From Rikenellaceae bacterium (lineage in GTDB: Bacteria > Bacteroidota > Bacteroidia > Bacteroidales > UBA932): 9,234 nucleotides of DNA. Positions 1 to 7,103 of the stretch are shown piece after piece. The stretch covers positions 1 to 9,234 of the forward strand of contig DOVA01000184.1 of assembly GCA_003520315.1 (NCBI GenBank), in the 5' to 3' direction. Each line of letters opens with the position of its first letter. Position 1 is the stretch's first letter. The translations under genes were made by a program, and so were the position numbers. Under the pieces are notes generated by a model. It was not told where the DNA came from and ran no database searches. It worked only from the letters and a program-made list of their open reading frames with translations.

Positions 1-538
1 GACCAATAAATGCACCCGGAGCCAAAATGAAAGCAAGCATTCCATCGCCGCCTATAAACTTGAACCCAAATAGTGATCCACTTCCAAGAAGTTCCCTCAC
101 TATCCCGATTACAGTAAGTGACAATGCGAATCCCAAACCAATACCTATACCGTCAAGCATTGAATCCATAACACTGTTTTTGGAAGCAAATGCTTCAGCT
201 CTACCAAGAACGATACAGTTAACCACGATCAGCGGTATAAATATTCCCAAAGTCTCATAAAGAGCAGGAGTATAGGCCTGCATTAGCAGTTGAAGTACAG
301 TTACTACGGCTGCAATAAGCACAATATAAACAGGGATTCTTACCTTGTCGGGCACCTGTTTTGCCACAAGTGAAATAAGAACATTAGAAAAGACTAGCAC
401 AAAAGTAGTTGCAATACCCATACCGAGACCATTCATTGCTGAAGTAGTAGTAGCAAGAGTAGGACACATACCCAGAACCAATACAAAAATCGGGTTGTCC
501 TTAACAAAACCCTTAGTTATAAGACCCCACTTACTCAT
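1..538 (-). CDS. rnfE: Rnf complex membrane subunit RnfE (C-terminal part beyond the window)
   Basis: This is an integral membrane subunit of the Rnf ferredoxin:NAD+ oxidoreductase, homologous to NqrD. The reading frame is open from the ATG at 538 to the left edge, giving 179 codons, so the C-terminus is missing. Visible family signatures are the N-terminal stretch KDNPIFVLVLGMCPTLA with Cys25, the segment NCIVLGRAEAFASKN with Cys108, and several hydrophobic helices. In Rnf/Nqr structures, paired cysteines in this subunit and its partner RnfA/NqrE hold an iron-sulfur cluster midway through the membrane; Cys25 and Cys108 are at the right places for that role (inference by homology). The start lies inside the 3' end of rnfG with an 8-bp overlap and a strong SD site, which points to coupled translation. 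RnfA would be expected next, beyond the left edge. Confidence 0.95.
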   Translation of the reverse strand, partial: MSKWGLITKGFVKDNPIFVLVLGMCPTLATTTSAMNGLGMGIATTFVLVFSNVLISLVAKQVPDKVRIPVYIVLIAAVVTVLQLLMQAYTPALYETLGIFIPLIVVNCIVLGRAEAFASKNSVMDSMLDGIGIGLGFALSLTVIGIVRELLGSGSLFGFKFIGGDGMLAFILAPGAFIG

Positions 539-1133
539 TTGTTACCTCCTTTTTTGGCTGATCGGCCATACATAGTTTAAATACCTCATAAGAAGATACC
601 AAGGCATCACAAAATGCTCTTGATGAAATTGTCGAAGCAGTAATAGCATCAACATCACCTCCGTCTTTCTTGACAGAGAGTTTAAATTCAGAAGGATTCT
701 TGCCAATAAACTGAAGACTGAAATTGCTTTTTCCCTCAACCATTTTTTCACCTAAACCAGGTGTCTCTGAATGACTTAGGACAACAGTATTAACAATTGT
801 GCTGTCAGTCCTGTAACCAACCATGAGAGTTATTCTTCCACCAAAGCCGGCATTAGAAAATGTCTCTATGCCATAACCGACAATTTTACCTTCCTTTTTT
901 GCGGGGTAAACTTTATAACTATCCCCATTAAATTCCTTAATAAAAAATTCACCGTTAGGATTATTGTCAAAAGAAGGCACCACCTTGGCAATAGATTCGT
1001 TGATTTTAGACATCCTGGCGGCTTCTATAGGTTCTTTTGTAAGCATATATGCTCCGCTCAACAGTGCAGATGATATGAGACAAATCAAAGAAAGCACTAC
1101 CACCATATTTTTTAATGTAGATTCCTTAGCCAT
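531..1133 (-). CDS. rnfG: Rnf complex FMN-carrying subunit RnfG
   Basis: This is an electron-transfer subunit of Rnf, anchored by one N-terminal helix (about residues 9-31) with the bulk outside the cytoplasmic membrane. The 200 residues are typical for RnfG/NqrC-family FMN-binding proteins. The SETPGLGEK motif (122-130) is a family hallmark. The covalent FMN site is in D162-A-I-T-A-S-T168-I-S-S, with Thr168 as the predicted acceptor. The usual core is S/T-G-A-T, so Ala166 and Ser167 are departures from the consensus. Attachment would need an ApbE-type flavin transferase, which is not in this window. The gene overlaps rnfD upstream by 8 bp (1126-1133) and rnfE downstream by 8 bp (531-538). 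A perfect SD sequence precedes the ATG at 1133. Confidence 0.95.
   Translation of the reverse strand: MAKESTLKNMVVVLSLICLISSALLSGAYMLTKEPIEAARMSKINESIAKVVPSFDNNPNGEFFIKEFNGDSYKVYPAKKEGKIVGYGIETFSNAGFGGRITLMVGYRTDSTIVNTVVLSHSETPGLGEKMVEGKSNFSLQFIGKNPSEFKLSVKKDGGDVDAITASTISSRAFCDALVSSYEVFKLCMADQPKKEVTNE
542..550 (-). promoter_or_regulatory. Strong Shine-Dalgarno site for rnfE
   Basis: On the minus strand this reads AGGAGGTAA, an almost perfect complement of the 16S rRNA 3' end. Seven bases separate GGAGG from the rnfE ATG at 538. The site lies within the last codons of rnfG and confirms the rnfE start. Confidence 0.85.
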
Positions 1134-2127
1134 TTTTCACCTCCTTTCCAAAATAGGCCGGTTTCATAAATCTATTGATTAAAGGAACAAAAGCATTCAT
1201 TATTAATATTGCAAATGAAACCCCTTCAGGATATGACCCGAAATATCTTATTAAAACCGTAATAATACCAATACCAATACCATAAACTACCATCCCTTTT
1301 TTGCTCATTGGAGAGGTCACATAATCAGTAGCCATAAAAAACGAACCTAAAAGCAACCCACCTGTAAGTAAATTAAATATTGGATCAGTATACTGTTGAG
1401 GATTGATTAGCCAGAATATTCCTGTAAAAATAAAGACAGTAAAAATAATTGATAAAGGAATATGAATACTCACCACTTTTCTATACAGCAGATATACAAA
1501 TCCTGCAATTAGAGCCAGGGCAGATACTTCTCCAACAGAACCTCCTATTCTTGCAAATAACATTTGAGCATAAGAGAAATTATTTGCTTTAAAAATCTGA
1601 TCAAGAGTCAATCCCTGAGCAAGCCCTTCCTTAATTATAGATAAAGCGGTAGCTCCTGAAGTGGCATCTACTCCTCCTCTAAACCATGAAACAGGAATTG
1701 TCCAGTCTGTCATAAGGACAGGAAAGGAAATCAGTAAAAAGACACGTCCAACCAGAGCAGGGTTAAAAAGATTTTGTCCAAGCCCGCCAAAAGTCTGTTT
1801 TGCAACTCCAATAGCAACTATAGAACCAATGAAAATCAGCCACCATGGCGAATTAGGAGGAAGATTTAAAGCTAAAAGTAATCCGGTAACTACTGCAGAA
1901 TAGTCACCAATTGTCACATTACACTTAATAATATATTTCTGAATAACATATTCAACTCCCACACAAGTTATTATCCCGACTAAAGCAAGTTTAATAGCTG
2001 AAAAACCGAAAAAATAGATAGAAACCAGCAAAGAGGGTATCAAAGCTATCACCACATCCCTCATCAAAATCTTTGTTGACTGCTTACCATGAATATGCGG
2101 AGCGGGAGAAACGAGTAATTTTTTCAT
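1126..2127 (-). CDS. rnfD: Rnf complex membrane subunit RnfD (flavinylated)
   Basis: This is an integral membrane subunit of Rnf, homologous to NqrB, that carries covalent FMN and probably forms part of the ion-translocating core. The 333 residues contain many hydrophobic helices (for example about 23-40, 42-60, 96-109, 205-215, 221-241, 281-293). The flavinylation motif is D154-A-T-S-G-A-T160-A-L, with Thr160 the predicted phosphoester-linked residue. The family segment GGLGQNLFNPALVGR occupies 114-128 and the late FFMATDYVTSPMS stretch 263-275; both are characteristic. The ATG at 2127 is 32 bases after the rnfC stop and has no SD-like sequence, unlike rnfG and rnfE. The 3' end overlaps rnfG by 8 bp. 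Confidence 0.95.
   Translation of the reverse strand: MKKLLVSPAPHIHGKQSTKILMRDVVIALIPSLLVSIYFFGFSAIKLALVGIITCVGVEYVIQKYIIKCNVTIGDYSAVVTGLLLALNLPPNSPWWLIFIGSIVAIGVAKQTFGGLGQNLFNPALVGRVFLLISFPVLMTDWTIPVSWFRGGVDATSGATALSIIKEGLAQGLTLDQIFKANNFSYAQMLFARIGGSVGEVSALALIAGFVYLLYRKVVSIHIPLSIIFTVFIFTGIFWLINPQQYTDPIFNLLTGGLLLGSFFMATDYVTSPMSKKGMVVYGIGIGIITVLIRYFGSYPEGVSFAILIMNAFVPLINRFMKPAYFGKEVKNG
1137..1145 (-). promoter_or_regulatory. Perfect Shine-Dalgarno site for rnfG
   Basis: The minus strand reads AGGAGGTGA, fully complementary to the canonical anti-SD, with seven bases between GGAGG and the rnfG ATG at 1133. It is embedded in the last codons of rnfD, so ribosomes finishing rnfD pass directly over it. 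Confidence 0.88.
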
Positions 2128-2159
2128 TAGTTAGTGATTTTATTATCCAAACCTTATTT

Positions 2160-3497
2160 TCAGTTTTTGGGTCTACTTCTCATAATCTTAAGTACCTTGT
2201 TCTTTGCGAGCCTGATGACATCAAGCAAAGGTATATGAGCAGGACAGGTATACATGCAGCAGCCACATTCAATACAGTCCTGCACCATATTCTCTTCTAG
2301 TTCATCCATTCTGCTTGCGAGTGCAAGTTTGTTCAGAAAAAAGGGTTGCAAACCCATAGGACAGGCAGCAACACATTTCGCACATCTTATACAGTTGTTT
2401 TCAGGTTTTCTCTTTGTCTCTTCTTCTGTAAGAAAAAGCAAGCCAGATGTGCTTTTAACTGTAGCTGCATCTAAACATGAAACTGCTTTCCCCATCATTG
2501 GTCCGCCGCTGATAAGTTTTGCTGCGTCTTTCGGAAAACCTCCAGTTGCATGTATTACTGTATCAAATGTTGTCCCTACCCTGATTCTGTAGTTTTTTTG
2601 TTCCGTAACACATTTTCCGGTAAAAGTTACAATGGAATCGATTAAAGGTTTCCCCTTCTGTACGGCTTCATAAACTGCAAAAGCGGTTCCAACATTCTGA
2701 ACTACAACTCCTACATCTATTGGCAAGCCCATAGAAGGTACTCTTCTGCCCGTAATTGCATCAATTAGTTGTTTCTCACCTCCCTGGGGATATCTCTTCT
2801 TTAATGAAACAATTTTAATATCAGGATAAAACTTGTCTGCTACTGCCTCCATACTTCTAATGGCTTCGAGTTTATTATCTTCAATCCCCACATAGGCTTG
2901 TTTCACATTAAGAGCCTTCATCATTATCCTTGCACCTATAAGTATCTCCTCAGGATTTTCAAGCATGATTCTATAATCAGAGGTCAGATAAGGTTCACAT
3001 TCAGATCCGTTTATCAACAACATGTCAGCAACTTTACCTGGAGGCGGAGTTAATTTAATATGAGTTGGGAAAGCCGCACCTCCCATTCCAACAATTCCAC
3101 AATCTGCTATTCTTTTAATTATCTCCTCTTTGCTAAGCTTTATATCCCGGATTATCTCCTTACTTCTGTCAATGGTCTCCATCCACTCATCACCTTCCAC
3201 ATCAATCACTACGTGTTGAACAAGATTGCCGGCCAAATCTGGCAACATCTCAATAGATCTTACTGTACCTGATGCAGAAGAGTGTATATTGGCGGATATA
3301 AATCCACTCGATTTTGCAATTAACTGCCCTACCTTAACCTTATCACCTTTAACCACAACAGGCTCAGCTGGAGCCCCAAGGTGTTGGGACATGGAAATAA
3401 AAGTTGTTTTAACTGGTGCAAAATCCTCAATTGCAGCATCCTTAGATATTTTATTATCATCAGGATGAATCCCTCCAATAGAAAATGTTTTACTCAT
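2160..3497 (-). CDS. rnfC: Rnf complex NAD-linked subunit RnfC
   Basis: This is the peripheral cytoplasmic subunit of Rnf, which exchanges electrons with NAD(H) and is related to NqrA and the complex I 51-kDa subunit. The 445 residues begin with the typical GGIHP element (8-12). A glycine-rich nucleotide/FMN-binding motif follows (G134-IVG-MGGAAFP), then INGSECEPYLTSDYR (162-176) and RYPQGGEKQLI (235-245). Two [4Fe-4S] motifs lie near the C-terminus: C369-x2-C372-x2-C375-x3-C379 and C408-x2-C411-x2-C414-x3-C418. The protein ends about 27 residues after the last cysteine, so it lacks the long Ala/Lys-rich tail of enterobacterial RsxC. The ATG at 3497 follows the rnfB stop by 13 bases with no SD match; the start rests on N-terminal homology (MSKTFSIGGIHP). 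Confidence 0.96.
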   Translation of the reverse strand: MSKTFSIGGIHPDDNKISKDAAIEDFAPVKTTFISMSQHLGAPAEPVVVKGDKVKVGQLIAKSSGFISANIHSSASGTVRSIEMLPDLAGNLVQHVVIDVEGDEWMETIDRSKEIIRDIKLSKEEIIKRIADCGIVGMGGAAFPTHIKLTPPPGKVADMLLINGSECEPYLTSDYRIMLENPEEILIGARIMMKALNVKQAYVGIEDNKLEAIRSMEAVADKFYPDIKIVSLKKRYPQGGEKQLIDAITGRRVPSMGLPIDVGVVVQNVGTAFAVYEAVQKGKPLIDSIVTFTGKCVTEQKNYRIRVGTTFDTVIHATGGFPKDAAKLISGGPMMGKAVSCLDAATVKSTSGLLFLTEEETKRKPENNCIRCAKCVAACPMGLQPFFLNKLALASRMDELEENMVQDCIECGCCMYTCPAHIPLLDVIRLAKNKVLKIMRSRPKN

Positions 3498-3510
3498 ATA
3501 TACTTGTAAC

Positions 3511-4371
3511 TTACTGTTCGACTAACTGTGACTCTTCTTCTTTCTTAGTAACTCTCACAGGAAAATTAACTTCGAGAATTGAGTTGGTAGGACACTCCTG
3601 TACGCACTTGCGACAAAGCTTACATTTGTTATAATCAATATATGCAAGATTAGATGAAATTGTTATTGCGTCAAATGCACATACCTTCTGACATTTCGTG
3701 CATCCTATACATGCTACTGTGCATGCTTTTTTAGCTATTCCCCCCTTATCCTTATTAACACACGACACAAATATTCTTCTGTTTTTTATTCCTCTGGATC
3801 TCAACTCGATAATCATTTTTGGACAAGCCTTGACACATGCACCACAACCTGTACATTTTGATTCGTCAACTTCTGGTAATCCGGTTTCAACATTAACTTT
3901 TATAGCATCAAACTGACATGCCTGCTCACAATCTCCAAGTCCAAGACATCCGTATCTGCATGAGGTATCCCCTGCATACAAAGAAGACATTACTGCACAT
4001 GAAGGATATCCATCATAAAAATTGATTTTTGGTCTGTTGTCATAACTTCCGTTACATCTTACAACTGCTATTTGAGGATTTTTTTCTGCCACTTCCATAC
4101 CCAGATAGCCTGCAATTTGTTTCATCACATCATTTCCGCCCACGGGACAAAAATGATTGTCAAGATTAGAAGCTCTGACACATGATTCAGCGAAAGCTCT
4201 GCATCCGGCATAACCACAACCGCCACAATTCGCACCAGGTAAAATTGCCTGCACTTCGTCAATTCTCGGATCCTCCTCTACCTTAAACTTCTGAGCAACA
4301 AAATAGAGAATCAGAGCCAACAGAAGCCCAAGAATTGTTAACGACAAAATCGTAAATAATACTGTATTCAT
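3511..4371 (-). CDS. rnfB: Rnf complex ferredoxin-like subunit RnfB (long form)
   Basis: This is the entry point of Rnf, thought to receive electrons from reduced ferredoxin. It has an N-terminal membrane anchor (about residues 4-26). A 4Fe-4S domain follows (C49-x2-C52-x4-C57-x17-C75), then four more four-cysteine motifs: C138/C142/C148/C152, C173/C176/C179/C183, C221/C224/C227/C231 and C250/C253/C256/C260. Other cysteines at 106, 125, 204 and 217 also fall in the soluble part. At 286 residues it is much longer than the roughly 190-residue proteobacterial RnfB/RsxB and resembles the multi-cluster RnfB of anaerobes. The ATG at 4371 overlaps the rseC stop by one base (TAATG), which suggests coupled translation. 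The charged tail after residue 275 lacks cysteines. Confidence 0.96.
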   Translation of the reverse strand: MNTVLFTILSLTILGLLLALILYFVAQKFKVEEDPRIDEVQAILPGANCGGCGYAGCRAFAESCVRASNLDNHFCPVGGNDVMKQIAGYLGMEVAEKNPQIAVVRCNGSYDNRPKINFYDGYPSCAVMSSLYAGDTSCRYGCLGLGDCEQACQFDAIKVNVETGLPEVDESKCTGCGACVKACPKMIIELRSRGIKNRRIFVSCVNKDKGGIAKKACTVACIGCTKCQKVCAFDAITISSNLAYIDYNKCKLCRKCVQECPTNSILEVNFPVRVTKKEEESQLVEQ

Positions 4372-4799
4372 TATTCATCCAGTTTCTCAATCGTAAATAC
4401 AAATTCCTTTTTAAAATTATCCCTTAAAAGGTAAATTGTCAAAAAATATAAGGCTAAAGCACAAATAATAGACAAACCTATAAGTATTTCTGAAATTTTA
4501 AAAGTTGACAAAAGTAACAATAAAATCAAAAGAATAATCAAAGGAATAATATAAGATATCCAAAGTGCCTTCAAACCCAAACTTTGTTTCATCACAACCT
4601 TAACCTTTTCTCCATTTTTATAAAGTTCGAACCCATTGGCTGGAACCTGAATCACACTATTTTGAGAATTGGCGGCTGAACACATCCCTTTTGCGCCACA
4701 GGAAGAACAAGCTGATTGGCGAGTTATTTCAACAGAAACAAAATTATGGTTAATATCAATAACCACACCTTCGTGCTCAATTCTGTCAGATTTACTCAT
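4371..4799 (-). CDS. rseC: RseC/MucC-family membrane protein (SoxR-reducing system type)
   Basis: This is a small inner-membrane protein of the RseC family. In enterobacteria RseC works with the Rsx (Rnf) complex in re-reducing SoxR, but here only the genetic link to Rnf is seen and SoxR reduction should not be assumed. The 142 residues show an N-terminal segment with the conserved cysteine cluster C31-x2-C34-x5-C40, which could bind a metal or Fe-S centre. Two hydrophobic helices follow (about 78-99 and 105-129) and a short charged tail. It begins with ATGA, overlapping the DUF3108 stop by 4 bp, and ends with TAATG, sharing one base with rnfB. It therefore sits tightly between the two, consistent with assembly or maturation of Rnf (inference). 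Confidence 0.88.
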   Translation of the reverse strand: MSKSDRIEHEGVVIDINHNFVSVEITRQSACSSCGAKGMCSAANSQNSVIQVPANGFELYKNGEKVKVVMKQSLGLKALWISYIIPLIILLILLLLLSTFKISEILIGLSIICALALYFLTIYLLRDNFKKEFVFTIEKLDE

Positions 4800-5599
4800 T
4801 TTACTCTGCTTTTTAATGGATATTTCAAGTTTGCATACTCAGCAAGTCTTGCTGAAATATATCCAACCTGTATAGAGGTTTCTATAATAAGGGGCACTCT
4901 GTTTTCATCAGCTGAAACCCAGATGGAAATAACTTCATTCCCCTTAAATGCGTGTCCGGCCACAGGTTTAGCCTCAATCTTAAGCGTATTAAAAGTACCC
5001 AAGCCGAAAACTTTTTTTACTTCAGATCCTGCATATGAATATTTAACATAATTAATTTTGCCGTCAATTGCGAAACTTACTGTAAAGGCAACACCAACAG
5101 GTTTGGATGAGATGTTTTCATTTCTTATAGAATAAACAAGTGAAAGAAGATCATATGTTTTAGTCGGAACTTTATGTAGTGTATCTCTTATAGGATTATC
5201 TCTCTTTTTATACAAAGCCCTTATATTATTATCTTTAAGAAAATATATATAATTTTTCATGCGATATTTTCCTTCAAGTACATCCCTGTAAAAATAAAAA
5301 GGAGTAATATCTTCAGGATAAAATCTTGATTCATAATAATCCCTTACCTTAAAAAAAACATCATAAAATTTAAAACTTTTACCATTTGCTTTGGCAATAT
5401 AATATGGTTTTATTGTATCGCTTTTCTGCTCAATCGTAAAAACCACGTCTCCGACTTCAGTGTTAAATGGTCCCCACTGGTATTTGACCAAATAGTGAAG
5501 CATCTCACCGGGAGCAAAGGCAAGTTGATTTTCTTTCTGAGCAAATACAAAATCTAAATTTAAAACAGCAATAGCTAAAAGTAGAAAAGATCTCTTCAT
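4796..5599 (-). CDS. Secreted DUF3108-family protein
   Basis: The predicted product is an exported protein of unknown function. It starts with a clear signal peptide, positively charged MKR followed by a hydrophobic core to about residue 20, and the likely cleavage is after VFA before Gln21. The mature start, AFAPGEMLHYLVKY, and the following beta-rich region (GDVVFTI, then many aromatic residues) resemble DUF3108 proteins, which are periplasmic or cell-envelope proteins in Gram-negative bacteria. I chose the ATG at 5599 (267 residues) over an in-frame TTG 18 bases upstream. The ATG gives a normal signal peptide and lies one base after the dnaB stop. No SD-like sequence is seen. The 3' end overlaps rseC as ATGA. 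There are no cysteines in the mature part, so no redox cofactor is indicated. Confidence 0.82.
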   Translation of the reverse strand: MKRSFLLLAIAVLNLDFVFAQKENQLAFAPGEMLHYLVKYQWGPFNTEVGDVVFTIEQKSDTIKPYYIAKANGKSFKFYDVFFKVRDYYESRFYPEDITPFYFYRDVLEGKYRMKNYIYFLKDNNIRALYKKRDNPIRDTLHKVPTKTYDLLSLVYSIRNENISSKPVGVAFTVSFAIDGKINYVKYSYAGSEVKKVFGLGTFNTLKIEAKPVAGHAFKGNEVISIWVSADENRVPLIIETSIQVGYISARLAEYANLKYPLKSRVK

Positions 5600-5600
5600 T

Positions 5601-7100
5601 TTAAAAATTAATATCAAAATCGGAATTAGATATAAATTCTTCCTTATTCATCTTGGAAGAAAATGTTTCAATTCGCTCATTGGAAAATATCTCAGTATCG
5701 AGCTTCACATCATTGGTATCAACAAATTTTACCTCTGAATGCCTAAACCTCATTTGAACATCTCTTACTTCTCCATTTCTATGTTTAGCAATAATAATAT
5801 CAGTAAGTCCAATTAGCTCTGGATTCTCTTCTGCTGAAGAATAATAATCAGGACGATGAATAAACATAACAATATCCGCATCCTGCTCAATAGCACCTGA
5901 TTCGCGAAGATCGCTCAGTTGTGGCCTTTTTGTACCACCTCTGGTCTCTACTGCACGGCTCAACTGCGAAAGTGCTATAATCGGAATATTCAACTCCTTA
6001 GCTATAGCCTTGAGTGAGCGAGATATTGCCGATACTTCCTGCTCTCGCATGCCTTTAAATTCAGGAGGTCCTGTCATCAACTGAAGGTAGTCGATAACAA
6101 TCATCTTAACACCGGCATTTGAAACCAGCCTCCTTGCCTTGGAACGAAATTCATAAATTGAGAGAGAAGGCGTGTCATCGATATAAAGAGGTGCTTTTAC
6201 CAGTTTATTAAGTTTTGCATTAAGCTGTTCCCATTCATAATCTTCAAGTCTCTTTCCTCCCTTGATTTTATCGGGCTCCAGTCCTGTTTCACTAATCATT
6301 AATCTTTTGGCAAGTAAGAGAGAAGACATCTCAAGAGAGAAAAATGCTACCGGCACATTGTGATCAACAGCCATATTCCTTGCCATAGTAAGCACAAAAG
6401 CTGTTTTTCCCATTGATGGACGTGCTGCAATAATTATCAAGTCAGAAGGTTGCCAGCCAAGAGTAACTCTGTCGATAGATGTATAACCAGACGGTATTCC
6501 ACTTAAACCATTTGCTTTTATCTGATTGTTCTGCAACTCTTCAATCGCTTCCGAAATAACATATTGTATCGACTGAGTATCTTTTTTCATGTTTCTGTCG
6601 GAGAGAGTAAAAATCTTCTGCTGAGTTGAGTCAAGCAGATCGTCAACAGGAATAGTATCATCAAAAGAATCTCTCTGAATCTGATAGGAAATTGAGATTA
6701 ACTCCCTCTGAATATACTTCTGGAGCAAGATTTTAGAATGATAGTCGATATGAGCTGCAGCTCCTATTTTCATGCTGAGCTGAGTAAGGTAAACAGTTCC
6801 GCCAACTATATCAAGATCACCAGTTTTATTAAGTTCTTCTGAAACAGTAAAAATATCTACGGGAGCATGTCTTGTAGCAAGAGAGATTATTGCAGAAAAT
6901 ATCTTTCTGTTACTCTCCTTATAAAAACACTCAGGCACAAGAGTATCTACGACGTCCGCAACAGCCTCCGGTTCAAGCATAAGAGCCCCAAGAACGGCTT
7001 CTTCAATATCTACAGCCTGAGGTGGTTTCTTCCCCATTTCAATGCTGATAAGATCTACCTCCTTGTCAGGATTTTCCTTTTTTTTATAAGTTTTAGCCAT
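5601..7100 (-). CDS. dnaB: Replicative DNA helicase DnaB
   Basis: This is the hexameric ATP-driven helicase that unwinds DNA at the replication fork and interacts with primase and the helicase loader. The 499 residues have the usual two parts. The N-terminal helical domain starts near residue 29 (AVDIEEAVLGALMLEP) and runs to about 165. The RecA-like C-terminal domain follows, with Walker A A226-RPSMGKT233, the SLEMS motif (255-259), Walker B MIVIDYLQL (333-341), LSDLRESGAIEQDADIV (395-411) and the AKHRNG element (438-443). No intein interrupts these motifs, and the tail after 455 is polar. The ATG at 7100 is three bases past the aminotransferase stop and is preceded by a good SD. A run of eight A residues falls in codons 6-8. 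Confidence 0.98.
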   Translation of the reverse strand: MAKTYKKKENPDKEVDLISIEMGKKPPQAVDIEEAVLGALMLEPEAVADVVDTLVPECFYKESNRKIFSAIISLATRHAPVDIFTVSEELNKTGDLDIVGGTVYLTQLSMKIGAAAHIDYHSKILLQKYIQRELISISYQIQRDSFDDTIPVDDLLDSTQQKIFTLSDRNMKKDTQSIQYVISEAIEELQNNQIKANGLSGIPSGYTSIDRVTLGWQPSDLIIIAARPSMGKTAFVLTMARNMAVDHNVPVAFFSLEMSSLLLAKRLMISETGLEPDKIKGGKRLEDYEWEQLNAKLNKLVKAPLYIDDTPSLSIYEFRSKARRLVSNAGVKMIVIDYLQLMTGPPEFKGMREQEVSAISRSLKAIAKELNIPIIALSQLSRAVETRGGTKRPQLSDLRESGAIEQDADIVMFIHRPDYYSSAEENPELIGLTDIIIAKHRNGEVRDVQMRFRHSEVKFVDTNDVKLDTEIFSNERIETFSSKMNKEEFISNSDFDINF

Positions 7101-7103
7101 TAA

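Noticed and set aside
542..751. Second minus-strand frame within rnfG.
   Set aside because: It lies entirely inside rnfG in another frame, shows no recognisable domain, and rnfG itself carries the conserved motifs.
2128..2159. The 32-base rnfC-rnfD gap as a terminator or attenuator.
   Set aside because: It contains no GC-rich stem followed by a T-run on the minus strand and is simply AT-rich spacer.
2254..2592. Plus-strand open frames across the Rnf genes and elsewhere, for example 2254-2592, 1661-1903 and 4716-5051.
   Set aside because: They run antisense through strongly conserved genes, have no family resemblance and no ribosome-binding or promoter context, and are explained as shadow frames.
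4473..4516. TAnnTTTG-like matches on the minus strand inside rseC (4473-4480 and 4509-4516) as possible internal promoters for rnfB.
   Set aside because: Neither has a -33 partner at the right spacing, and such matches are expected by chance in AT-rich coding DNA. Start-site mapping would be needed to revive them.
4371..4799. Assigning this system as a SoxR-reducing (Rsx) complex because of rseC.
   Set aside because: RseC-like genes commonly accompany Rnf outside enterobacteria; the long RnfB and compact RnfC fit a ferredoxin:NAD+ Rnf better, and no soxR is visible here.
5600..5617. TTG start giving a six-residue longer DUF3108 protein.
   Set aside because: The ATG at 5599 gives a standard signal peptide, and the extension would overlap the end of dnaB without any ribosome-binding evidence.
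7077..7085. A8G run in dnaB codons 6-8, containing an in-phase A-AAA-AAG slippery heptamer.
   Set aside because: A -1 shift reaches a TGA within four codons, so no useful product would result, and no stimulatory hairpin is evident. It is most likely a simple lysine run in an AT-rich gene.
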